In this document: piece after piece, positions 9,886 to 17,307 of the stretch
Layout: every line of letters begins with the position of its first letter
Numbering within the stretch: the stretch's first letter is position 1
Assembly (NCBI GenBank): GCA_025349905.2
Contig: MU624916.1
Location: 1-17,307, forward strand
Origin: Blastocladiella britannica
Lineage: Eukaryota > Blastocladiomycota > Blastocladiomycetes > Blastocladiales > Blastocladiaceae
Length of the DNA stretch: 17,307 nucleotides
Direction of reading: 5' to 3'
Made by a program: the position numbers and the translations under genes
The notes under the pieces: model-generated
The model's input: the letters and a program-made list of their open reading frames with translations, nothing else
What the model was told of the DNA's origin: nothing
Database searches by the model: none

Positions 9886-10225
9886 TCAAAGCTCGGCGTG
9901 CAAGGGAGGCGAGATAAACCCGAGCGTCTGCTCCAACAGCGGCTGCACGGCCGGGAAGTAGTCGACGGTGGTGGACAGGAACTCGGTCAGGTACGCGGGC
10001 GAGTACGACAGCGACGTGTACACGAAGAGCACGAAGCCGAGCAGGAACAGGCCGTCTATTTTTTTTTCACAAGGAGAAATGAGAGGCGTATATTTTACTT
10101 GAAAAGATGAACGTCGTACTGAAGATGCACTTCTCCCAAAAGTCGAGCATGTACAGCGCCGTGGTCAGCTCGTACCGGTAGTACTGCAGCTGCACGCGCT
10201 TCTTGATGGCCTTGGCGAGTTGCAT
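9886..10225 (-). CDS. SPTSS: small subunit of serine palmitoyltransferase
   Basis: A small ER membrane protein that binds the catalytic LCB1/LCB2 dimer and raises serine palmitoyltransferase activity, the first step of sphingolipid synthesis. Exons 10225-10099 and 10055-9886 give 98 residues, compared with about 70-80 in animal ssSPT. The family core is clear: YYRYELTTALYMLDFWEKCI (about 17-36) corresponds to the Y-x-Y-x-L-x-T-A-L-Y-M-L-x-x-W-E of ssSPTa. A hydrophobic segment, GLFLLGFVLFVYTSL, follows, split from the core by the intron. The C-terminal extension has Pro-rich turns (FPAVQPLL, ISPPLHAEL). The intron is only 43 bases (GTAAAA to AATAG) and contains a stop codon, so it must be spliced. 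The ATG is 61 bp from the divergent CD2BP2 ATG. Confidence 0.92.
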
Positions 10226-10286
10226 TTTTTTATTCGTCCGAGTTTGAAATGTGAAGTCGTAAACGTCGAAAATTTCCAAAAGAGAA
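10226..10286. promoter_or_regulatory. 61-bp gap between two divergent start codons
   Basis: All sequence between the ATGs of the small SPT subunit and CD2BP2 is 61 bases. It holds a T-run (10225-10231) and a mixed core without an obvious TATA box. Either the two 5' leaders overlap or both are very short. Confidence 0.5.
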
Positions 10287-11953
10287 ATGGCAATGCGGCC
10301 GCCCACAACCACCCGCAAGCGCACCTCGCGTCCCGAGGACGACGACGACAACGCCAACAACAATAACAATAATGCTGGACACCATAAAACCACCATGCCA
10401 CCACCCCCGGCCGCCAAGCGTGCGCGCGTCCACTTTGACCCCGACCGCGACCAGGTCGCGACGTTCTCGACCGCTGCCACCACCACCGCCTCCGCTACTG
10501 GCTACCACCACCACCACCCACATGATCATGACGCTGACGGGTCCATGGCCGTTGATGACAAGGAACTTGACAATGGCGATGATAAGGACCTGGACACGTC
10601 CTCGGCAGCAGTACTGGACGCGCGGCAACGGCGAGTGCGCGTGCAGCGCGGCATTGATCTCGCGTACTTTGATGCTCCGGTTTCTTCTACTTCTGGTGGT
10701 ATTGGTGGTGCTGCCGGGGCGCACGGGGAAGAGGATGAAGACATGGACCACGACGACGACGAGGAAGACGATCCCGACCTCGATTTCATGAGCTCGAGTA
10801 CGTCTTTGTCCTTAAGGCTCCCGAAATCGTTGACACTCATTTTTGTATTTTAATGTAGAACGCAGGCGTACCTTGCGAGACGAGGCCGGATCGGACGAGG
10901 ACAAGGACGGTAGTGATAACGACGACGACGAAGACATGTTTGGTGACGGTGAAACCGACGAAGACGTGAAGTACCGCAAGCGCAAGGGCAAAGTGGTGCC
11001 GCTGACCCGCGAGGAGCGCCTGGCGCAAGAACGCAGCCGCGGTCGCGATCTCGCCGATGCCGACGACGACAATGGCGGCATTGCCATCGAGCCATTCAAC
11101 ATGAATGGCGAGACGCGCGAAGGGTCCGTCTCATTTTCATTTTCTTATAGACAAGACCGTAGACTCAAACCATTCGTAACAAAAACACAGAGGATTCACC
11201 GAGGAGGGTGTGTACGTGCGCGCCATGGACCCAAATGCCAAGTACGACAACTGGCTGACGGACGTGACCGACGACGATGTGGCCGCGGCCGCGGTCGCGC
11301 AGCAGGCGCGCGACCAGGAGCGCGCACAGCACGAGCGGGCCGAGGAAGCACGGTTGCGCCGGTACGGCGATTCCCGCGAATCCACCACCATGGCGCTCTT
11401 GGGTCTGCTGCGCCCGCACGAGACGGTGGTGGATGCTTTGGCCCGACTCAACCGGTCCATCGTGCGGCCGGCGCGGCCCAAGCATAACCAAAAGCAGCAA
11501 CGATCCGGCGCTTCTATTTCTACCCCTGTCGCTGCGGCAGAACCGATTCCGTCGCAGTGGGCACGCGCCGACTTGGCGCTTCTGACGGACCTGGCCGACC
11601 GGCTGCTTTCTCTCTACAATTTCGTGGACGTGTACGAGGAAAAATACGAGGCGCTCCTGGCCGATTTGCGCGACGACGGCGTCGTGCCGCGTGGCTGGAC
11701 ACCGGTCCACCCGCATGCCGACGAGCGGCTCGTCCAGTGGCGGTATGCGTGGCACCAAGAGCATCAGCCGGAGGCTGCCGCTGCCGAGCAATTTGGCCCT
11801 TACTCGCCCTCGGACATGCAGGATTGGGCCGCCGGCGGGTTCTTCGAGGCCGGAATTGTTGCCCAAAAGCTGCTCAACGGCGTGCCGTACGGCGACCTAT
11901 TGCCGATCGGGGGATACGTTGGGGCCGATCCCACTACGGTTGCATGGGAGTGA
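10287..11953 (+). CDS. CD2BP2: GYF-domain U5 snRNP protein CD2BP2/Lin1
   Basis: Human CD2BP2 (U5-52K) and yeast Lin1 are U5 snRNP assembly factors whose C-terminal GYF domain binds proline-rich peptides and the U5-15K protein. Exons 10287-10797, 10859-11123 and 11191-11953 give 512 residues. The introns are 61 and 67 bases; the second donor is GTCCGT. The N-terminal 250 residues are low-complexity: an early basic KRARVHF patch, a His-rich run, then long Asp/Glu blocks. The family signature is FNMNGETREGGFTEEGVYV, formed across splice 2, followed by MDPNAKYDNWL. A helical segment LLRPHETVVDALARLNR matches the conserved middle region of CD2BP2. The GYF domain (about 440-490) has W-x-Y-x-W, FGPYSPSDMQDW and GGFF. 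The large minus-strand open frame beneath exon 3 is antisense shadow. It is convergent with gene B, 24 bp away. Confidence 0.94.
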
Positions 11954-11966
11954 AAGTAATGAATTT

Positions 11967-11972
11967 TTTATT
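11967..11972 (-). terminator. poly(A) signal AATAAA for orphan gene B
   Basis: Minus-strand AATAAA at 11972-11967 begins five bases after the TAG stop (11980-11978) of gene B and lies inside the 24-bp gap to the CD2BP2 stop. It is therefore very close to the stop, and the transcript end probably overlaps CD2BP2. Confidence 0.5.
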
Positions 11973-11977
11973 CAAGT

Positions 11978-14136
11978 CTAATGTCCACCGCGATGATCCG
12001 GCGCCAACCACCCGCCGCCACCACCCGAATGGTGCCGGGTGGGCGGTCCGCCTAGTGGCTGTCGCGGGTGGTACCCGGGAGAGTACGCGGCCGGGGCAAC
12101 CGCCATGACCGGTGGCATAGTCGGCGGCGGCAGCACGCCGCGCGCGGTAGCGGCCATGGCCAGTTTATCCACCAGCCCATGGACATTGATCACCGTGGAC
12201 AGGAGCGTGGCCTGCAGCTCGGCCAACAGTGGGAGCGCGCGCACCGGGTCGCGTTCGGCGGTCGCCCGCTGGATCGCGGCGCCAATGGCCGCTAGGTCCA
12301 CCTGGTAGCTCGAAGTCGGGCCCGACACGGGCGGTGGCGGCGGCGGGGTGCCCATGGTCACGGACATGGGCGTTGCGGGGGCCGTCAGCGGGAACGAGGT
12401 GGCGCGGTGCCGTGGTGCATCGCGGCCGTATCCGCCTCGGTCGCGGTCATTATTGCTGTTGTTGTTACTGCCGTTGTTGCCGTTGTTGTTACTACGACCG
12501 GGCTGGTACGTGTCGTACTTGCGCTCAAACCCGCTCCCGTCGTGCTTGTCGTACTTGCGCTGCTCGAAACTACCACCGTCGAGCTTTCGGTCGGATGGCG
12601 ACCCAGCCGGCGACCGTCCCGCCACCGCCGATGCAGCCTCAACAGGCTCCACGGTGTTCCAGACCGGCTGGCGCCGCGACCGGGACAGCGTGAGCGCCAG
12701 CTTGTCCGGAGCCGAGTCGTCGGCGGAAAAGTCGCCGCGGATCAGCAGCAGCGCCGCGTGGTACATGGCGATGGTGTGGGCCTCGTCGGGTGTCCGGCCG
12801 TCGGCCACAAACTCTTGCGTGTGGTTGCGGATCTTGACGGAACCGAGCGCTCGGTACTGGTTGGAGTGCGGTTTGGGGGCCACCGTCACGGTCGGGACCT
12901 GGAGCATATAGGTTTCCAAGAATGGGCCACCATTGTACATAAGGTCATCCAAGGTGTGTGGTAAGTGCCAGCACGAGACCAGCAGTCGTTGCGGCGCAAA
13001 TTCCATGGCAAGGTACTTGTAGTCCACCGTGATGTCTATGTAACCATTCATATGATGTTGTTGTTGGTTCAGCGCACGACCATTAATGGCAACCGTCGGT
13101 TAGATTTTTAGTGCGCACCCATCTTTTGTTTCGGGTTGGCAAGGCCTTTGCGGTGAATATCGGTGCGGTGAACGACGTAGTCGCTGCCGCGGATGCCCAG
13201 CTTCGAGTACAATTTGCGCTCAATTTCCAGAAACGCCAGGTGCAAGATCGCCGATTTGCGCGCGTCCAGGAGCCCATTGGCCTCACCAAAGCACTCAAAG
13301 TTTGCGTTCATGGCGCAGGCGCGAATCATCGGGCCGACCTTGTTGTACGAGAGCCAAGGGTGCTCGATGTTGAAATCAATGATGGCGGAAATCGGGTTTT
13401 CCAGGTAGCCGCGCGTGAGCGAGGAGCGCATGTCCAGGACCAGGGTGTGGGCGACGCGGTAGTGCTCGCACAATCTATCGGCGGAAGCGCCGCGTGGCAG
13501 GGCTATTCGTTTTTTTTTTTTTTTTGCTCTGTGAGTGCACTGAAAGCAGATATGAAAAAAAAAGGCGTACAGTTGGGCAAAACGGGCATAAAACCCGGGC
13601 TCATTTCGGGCCGGGCGGGACGCATCGGGGGCAGAGTACGCTGGGACGACTCGGGGATGGGGATCTCGCCAGCCATGATCAACAGCAGCGCATGCATCAT
13701 GGCGATTTGCCGCGCAACCGTGACCGTCTTGCCATGCCCCGCGACTTGTCGGCCGGCAATACCAATGCACACGCAGTCGAGACGCGTTTCGTCCGTTTCA
13801 TCAACCCACACGTCCATTTCGCCGGGCCACAGCTCGGTGACATCGTCCATCACTTTGTCCATGGACAGCGGCGAAGCCAGCCAGCGCGCCATGCGCTCGT
13901 GATCGTTGCTATGGTGCACCAGTAGGTGAAAGATGGTGACCTGGCGTCCTATTGATTGATATCATGGTATGGTGGATGAGGAATTGGATTTGGCCAGTCA
14001 AGTCAAGCTTTGCGGATTGTCGCCAAGTACAGCAACTGTTCGTTCCAGTCCAGCGAGCGAACGACCAAAATAAACTTTAAAAAGGAGTATACGAGGTGCA
14101 ACCTTTGGACATGCAGGGGCAGGGCTTCAGATCCAT
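11978..14136 (-). CDS. orphan gene B: dsRBD-like three-module protein, paralogue of the gene at 1601-3863
   Basis: Function unknown. Exons 14136-14103, 13948-13571, 13502-13119 and 13035-11978 join in frame to 617 residues. The introns are 154, 68 and 83 bases, all phase 1. The N-terminus is MDLKPCPCMSKG, then HHSNDHERM (23-31). Module 1 (about 56-103) reads like a degenerate dsRNA-binding domain: MDVWVDET, LDCVCIGIAG, then helix VARQIAMMHALLLI. Module 2 (about 173-230) has HPWLSY and LLDARKSAILHLAFL. Module 3 (about 300-355) has ALGSVKIRNHTQEFVADGRT then helix EAHTIAMYHAALLLI. Residues about 380-510 are low-complexity (NNNGNNGSNNN, TPPPPPPVSGP). A helical stretch, LPLLAELQATLLSTVINVHG, and a Gly/His/Pro tail end the protein. 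The stop-containing gap at 13118-13036 is an intron, so this is one gene rather than two. Large plus-strand open frames here are antisense shadows. The dsRNA-binding assignment is by eye and weak; the reality of the gene is well supported by the paralogue. Confidence 0.85.
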
Positions 14137-14238
14137 ATTTTTTTCTTTGGCAAGTCTTGGTTGATTTGATTCGACGAACGTAAGAGAAGGTGCGGAAAGC
14201 TGCAACATCACACGGGACTCGACGACCAGTTACGCCGA

Positions 14239-14649
14239 CTACAAAACTTTAGCCCAAAACCTCTCCAACTTCCGCTCCTTGGATACGGGTCCATCAATTT
14301 TGCTAATTTCAAGCACAAACCAATCCCGGCTCTTTTACTCCAGCGACATTTTTTTTCCTCCGTGGTTGCCGTCGAGCAAGCAAGCTTTTTTGGGTAGACT
14401 AAATTCACAATGGCCGGCTTTGAGTCCCTGTCAAGACCAGTATTTCCTTTCGAGGGCTGCTGGCAGGACTGTCGGGGAATTAAGCATGGTCACATTTACT
14501 TCTATGCTGGATTATGCTTCATGAGAGTGATCGGCGATGAAGAGAGCTGGCCCCCAAGGCCGAGGCTGGACGTCGGGCTTCCGAGCCCGTTTCGATGACA
14601 GTCCCAACATGACTACGATGGTAGCGTAGCCGGTCACTTTTTCTTCCAT
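14239..14649 (-). pseudogene. possible decayed coding frame between gene B and the AAA gene
   Basis: One minus-strand frame runs 137 codons from the ATG at 14649 to the TAG at 14239 with three internal stops (TAA 14514, TGA 14433, TAA 14337). The text between them is protein-like, for example VTGYATIVVMLGLSSKRARK, VNVTMLNSPTVLPAALERKY and ISKIDGPVSKERKLERFW. No family is recognised and no introns remove all the stops. It starts 16 bases after the AAA gene stop. The competing plus-strand frame 14410-14598 (62 codons, ACAATGG start) is intact but also unrecognised. The rest of 14137-14664 is the upstream flank of gene B, with nothing else seen. Confidence 0.25.
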
Positions 14650-14663
14650 TTTGCACGCTAGTT

Positions 14664-14673
14664 TTTATTTATT
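14664..14673 (-). terminator. overlapping AATAAA signals across the stop codon of the AAA gene
   Basis: Minus-strand AATAAATAAA at 14673-14664 encodes the final Asn-Lys and the TAA stop of the AAA gene and contains two overlapping poly(A) signal hexamers. If used, the 3'UTR is extremely short. Confidence 0.45.
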
Positions 14674-16629
14674 GTGGTTCCAGTTGCGAATGGCTGCAAT
14701 TTCGGACGCGGAGACACTCGGTTTGACCTTGGCAGCGGCGGCTACGAGCGCGTCGTCGAGATTCGTGGCCTTGCCCGCGTCAAATAAGTTGCCCGCGCGC
14801 CGGACCACGGCCGCGAGATCAGCGCCCGAGTATCCGTCGGTCGCGGCTGCAACCATCCCGACAACCGCGCTCGAAACAGCCTTTTGCGACGACAGTGTGG
14901 TCAGCAACGTCAAAATATCAGTGCGGTCCTCGATCGACGGCAGCCCGACGTAAAGGTGCGTGTCCAGTCGCCCCGGCCGCAGCAGCGACCGATCCAACAC
15001 CTGCGGGTGGTTTGTGGCTGCCAGCACCACCACCCCGGCCTCGGAGCATGTATCCATTTCCAGGAGCAGTTGCGTGAGCATCTGTTCCATATACTATGAG
15101 ACCGGTACAAGTAAAAACAGAAAAAGAACAAAAGTACCTTGCTCGACATGTCCCCAGCGCCCTCGTCTCGGCCACGGAACACGGCGTCCACCTCGTCCAA
15201 GAACACGACGCACGGCGCGGCTCGACGGGCAGCCGCAAACACCGCCGCGATCCTCTTTTCCGACTCGCCCACGTAACTCTGGACCAGCTGCGCGACCGAC
15301 GCGGCAATAAAGTGCGCTCGGGCCTCGCCTGCGATCGCGCGCGCGAGCAGCGTCTTGCCGGTTCCCGGTGGACCATACAGCAGCACGCCGGCGGTGCCGC
15401 GGATCCCCAGGTTGGTAAAGACCGCCGCGCGTCGCGTGGGCCACAGGAGCGCGCGTTCCAGCTTGATCTATTAAATACAACAATGTGAGAAATGGGGCAA
15501 CGAATCAAAAAAAAAAAAAAAAAAAAAAAATTTCAACGCACTTTAAGGTCTTGCATCCCACCAACACTGTGGAACCCAATGTCGGATGCATCCACCACAG
15601 TTACGGCGCCCTCGGTGGTCGATTGCTGGAGAACGGTCGGGGCCACGTGCGGCATGGCGGCGGCAACTGCCGAGACGGAAAGTAGCTCACCCGCCTCGAT
15701 AGTAGTTGCCAGCGCCAAGTTGATGGCATGCGCGGCATCAGCAAAGAGCCAGCCGTGCGACTGATCAGCAAGTTCGGCCGCACCCTCGGGGTCGAGGGTC
15801 GAGTCGGGTGCTTGCAATTGCCATGCCAGTGAAAAATGAGCTCTGCGCGACTCGAGCGAGGGCAAGCTGAATGGAATCGTGTCCTGTTGTTATCGATCTC
15901 ATGTTATGAGTTTTGGCTGACAAAAAAGGGAAAGATATGACATACGGCAACAATGGAACGGCATTGCGCAGGCAGCTTTTCGTACTGTCGCGTCGTTGCG
16001 ACAACCAGCATGGGCACCCCTGCGTCAAGGTGCCGCTTCAAATTGCGCATTAACGAGAATGCAAGCTCGGCGTCCGTGAAAAAGGATTCAATGTGATCGA
16101 GGACCACTGTAAAACTATAATATGAGGTCATACCCTTCCAATGAAAGGAAGTAAACATACATATATGATGGTACGGCGCACGCACGGCTGCTTCGGCGGC
16201 CTGGCAAAGATAAAACTCCATTCCGCGATCGTGCTGCTGCGCGAACTGGAACTGTACATGGGCAGCAAGGATCGTCGTCACCTCGAGTCCGCACTGGTCC
16301 GCAAGTTGCTGCAGCAGGAACGATTTTCCTGTGGAGGGTTGTCCATTCAACAATGAACATTGCTAAAGTGAGGATTTTGTGAAACGGACCAACACCCGAT
16401 GGCCCCTCGAGGAGAATGGCCGCCGAGGACGAGAAATAAGGCGATGTCGCGAGTACAGTGTCGAGCGGATCAGGCGCGTCCGAGTGGCCTCTTGCAAAAC
16501 GCGTCAAGAGAATCGACAGCCTTTATACTTGCAAATTTAGTCCACGTCTATGTCCAAGATTCCAGCATATAACACACACCGGCGGTACGGGTCCGGAAAC
16601 GCGTCGGCGAGGATGTGCGGCGCGGTCAT
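14665..16629 (-). CDS. short type II AAA ATPase with degenerate first ATPase domain
   Basis: A tandem AAA protein remodeller of the Cdc48/AFG2/PEX1-PEX6 type. Exons 16629-16580, 16520-16390, 16328-16161, 16106-15946, 15883-15542, 15467-15138 and 15093-14665 give 536 residues. The introns are 59, 61, 54, 61, 74 and 44 bases. D1 starts almost at the N-terminus: Walker A GPSGVGKS (56-63, split by intron 2), Walker B LVLDHIE (117-123) with His in place of the catalytic Glu, and sensor-like ATTRQ. D1 is therefore probably inactive. The linker VGGMQDLKIKLERALLWPT is typical of Cdc48-like proteins. D2 is complete: GPPGTGKT (316-323), VGESEKR, Walker B VVFLDEVD (371-378), AATN sensor, LLRPGRLD with Arg 433/436, SGADL, and the closing KVKPSVS. 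The family usually has a large N-domain that is absent here. PEX1 and AFG2B/SPATA5L1 are the nearest matches by eye and I cannot choose. The frame stays open upstream of the ATG to 16920 but has no ATG there, so a missed 5' exon is possible. Confidence 0.85.
15507..15530. repeat. 24-base homopolymer inside an AAA-gene intron
   Basis: An uninterrupted run of A on the plus strand, so T24 in the transcript, lies close to the donor of the 74-base intron 15541-15468. It may act as a long pyrimidine tract and is a likely length-variable site. Confidence 0.95.
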
Positions 16630-17048
16630 TTGTATATTTTTCGAGAGCTGGCAACCCTCCGCATGATGGCTCGAAAGAGTGTATAAAACGGCGGCCAAGT
16701 CTCCCGGCCCAACCTCTCTTTCGCGGGCATTACATACACCGAAATTCAAAGACCCTTTTCCAGGGAAATTCTTTTTCCAAATCCAACTGGTCTTGAGGTA
16801 AAAAACACTCGGGAAATCAAACAGGAAACGCTCCGTTGCCCGGTCCGGCCTGGCTGTTTGTCTCTTTTTGCGGACCAGCGTGGGTTCATATACCAGGCGA
16901 AATTTTGATTCTACGCTGATTTATTTTGCTTTCGTTGGTTGCGTTTGTGGTTATTGATTCACATTTATATTTTCCCACACTCAGCCGGGCACAAACCCCT
17001 AATAATCGGATACTCGGCTCCGTCTGGGCCACTATTCCCGTCATCTAC
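16630..17048. other. AAA-gene upstream region
   Basis: This is the 5' flank of the minus-strand AAA gene. From 16920 to 16630 the AAA frame stays open (97 codons) and includes protein-like text such as FRLVYEPTLVRKK and GPGDLAAVLYTLSSHHAEGC. It contains no ATG and has only moderate third-position GC, so it may be 5'UTR or an unrecognised first-exon extension entered through an AG near 16916 or 16911. On the plus strand GTATAAAAC (16681-16689) resembles a TATA box, but no plus-strand gene with an ATG follows. Confidence 0.4.
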
Positions 17049-17307
17049 TCATGCACGGTTATAGGCCGGGAGCTCGACTTGGTTGTTGTGCAAGACCCGG
17101 TGGGCCTTGGCAGAGATGTTAGCGACGGCGAGAGCATCACGGTTCCACCACTGGCTCTTGCAGTTAACGCTGGGGCAGCGCAGCAAGTGGTGTACCCATC
17201 AGGTCATTTCCTGGAGTACTGCGACGCGCAGAACGAGGTTGCTGACACGGTTGGGTACGTGTATGTGCCATGATCTTTTTCCTGCTGTGTAGCGGTATGG
17301 GGCGACT
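17049..17307 (-). pseudogene. C-terminal fragment of a Fanzor-like (eukaryotic TnpB) nuclease, broken and cut by the window edge
   Basis: Fanzor proteins are RNA-guided nucleases of eukaryotic mobile elements, homologous to bacterial TnpB. The frame at 17198-17049 reads VHHLLRCPSVNC, then WWNRDALAVANI, then about 20 residues to a TGA. This fits the end of the family: the second zinc-ribbon cysteine pair (here C-x4-C), then the W-N-R-D-x-x-A-x-N-I block carrying the last RuvC acidic residue, then a short tail. Just upstream the frame has a TGA (17201-17199). In a neighbouring frame (17305-17204) SATSFCASQYSRK resembles the T-S-x-x-C first half of the ribbon, which points to a frameshift. I read it as a dead copy; an intact gene with an intron here cannot be excluded because most of it lies beyond the edge. 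The plus-strand open frame over the same bases has no ATG and is probably antisense. Confidence 0.5.

Noticed and set aside
11165..11866. 233-codon minus-strand open frame
   Set aside because: It is antisense to CD2BP2 exon 3, which has the GYF domain; GC-rich coding DNA often leaves the reverse strand open.
12348..12964. Plus-strand open frames with Ser/Arg-rich text
   Set aside because: They are antisense to the low-complexity region of gene B.
13036..13118. Gene B as two separate genes (stop after KQKMGAH)
   Set aside because: A GTGCGC to CATAG intron joins the halves in phase, and the position matches intron 3 of paralogue A.
13111..13902. 263-codon plus-strand open frame
   Set aside because: It runs across exons and an intron of gene B and has no recognisable domain; it is a shadow.
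16321..16370. A second P-loop, GQPSTGKS, preceded by a hydrophobic strand
   Set aside because: Only GKS is exonic; the residues before it come from intron 16389-16329. Splicing GVG|KS gives the true Walker A GPSGVGKS.
14665..16629. Naming the AAA gene PEX1 because PXMP4 is nearby
   Set aside because: Neighbouring genes here are functionally unrelated and PEX1-specific D2 features (G-A-S-E after the pore loop) are absent.
16926..17273. Plus-strand protein gene at the right edge
   Set aside because: There is no ATG in frame and the minus strand over the same bases carries the WNRD...NI signature; the plus frame is better explained as antisense.
1..17307. tRNA, rRNA or CRISPR array
   Set aside because: No B-box-like GGTTCGA-N2-CC with cloverleaf, no rRNA core sequence and no spaced repeat array was seen on either strand.

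Overview
The window is nuclear DNA of a eukaryote with a compact, intron-rich genome. It holds nine protein genes that can be assembled exon by exon, with 29 introns in total. All but two introns are 43-83 bases long (the others are 139 and 154), and all have GT-AG ends except one GC-AG intron. Coding exons are GC-rich and introns and gaps are AT-rich. The conserved proteins are opisthokont in character. RPS5 looks fungal, and a STRAD-type pseudokinase, PXMP4 and a small serine palmitoyltransferase subunit occur together. I infer an early-diverging, probably zoosporic, fungus or a close relative; the sequence does not prove it.

Layout from left to right: an unresolved left edge (1-532); RPS5 (-, 533-1353) divergent from orphan gene A (+, 1601-3863); gene A convergent with a STRAD-like pseudokinase (-, 3951-5768); a 1-kb gap with a duplicated 110-bp segment and a decayed reading frame; the ROK1/DDX52 helicase (-, 6799-8904) divergent from PXMP4 (+, 9169-9831); PXMP4 convergent with the small SPT subunit (-, 9886-10225), which is divergent over only 61 bp from the GYF protein CD2BP2/LIN1 (+, 10287-11953); CD2BP2 convergent over 24 bp with orphan gene B (-, 11978-14136); a gap with a second decayed frame; a short two-domain AAA ATPase (-, 14665-16629); and at the right edge a broken fragment resembling the C-terminus of a Fanzor (eukaryotic TnpB) nuclease (-, 17049-17307).

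Most genes are unrelated housekeeping functions: ribosome and ribosome biogenesis (RPS5, ROK1), splicing (CD2BP2), membranes (PXMP4, SPT subunit), signalling (STRAD) and AAA remodelling. They are not a pathway cluster.

The most interesting result is that orphan genes A and B are paralogues. Both have a Cys-Pro-Cys start, an H-x-N-[ED]-x-E-x-M motif, matching modules that look like degenerate dsRNA-binding domains, and three phase-1 introns at nearly the same coding positions (49/34, 412/412 and 799/796). They appear to define an undescribed protein family. The three intergenic remnants on the minus strand, including the Fanzor piece, suggest that the gaps are graveyards of mobile or duplicated sequence.
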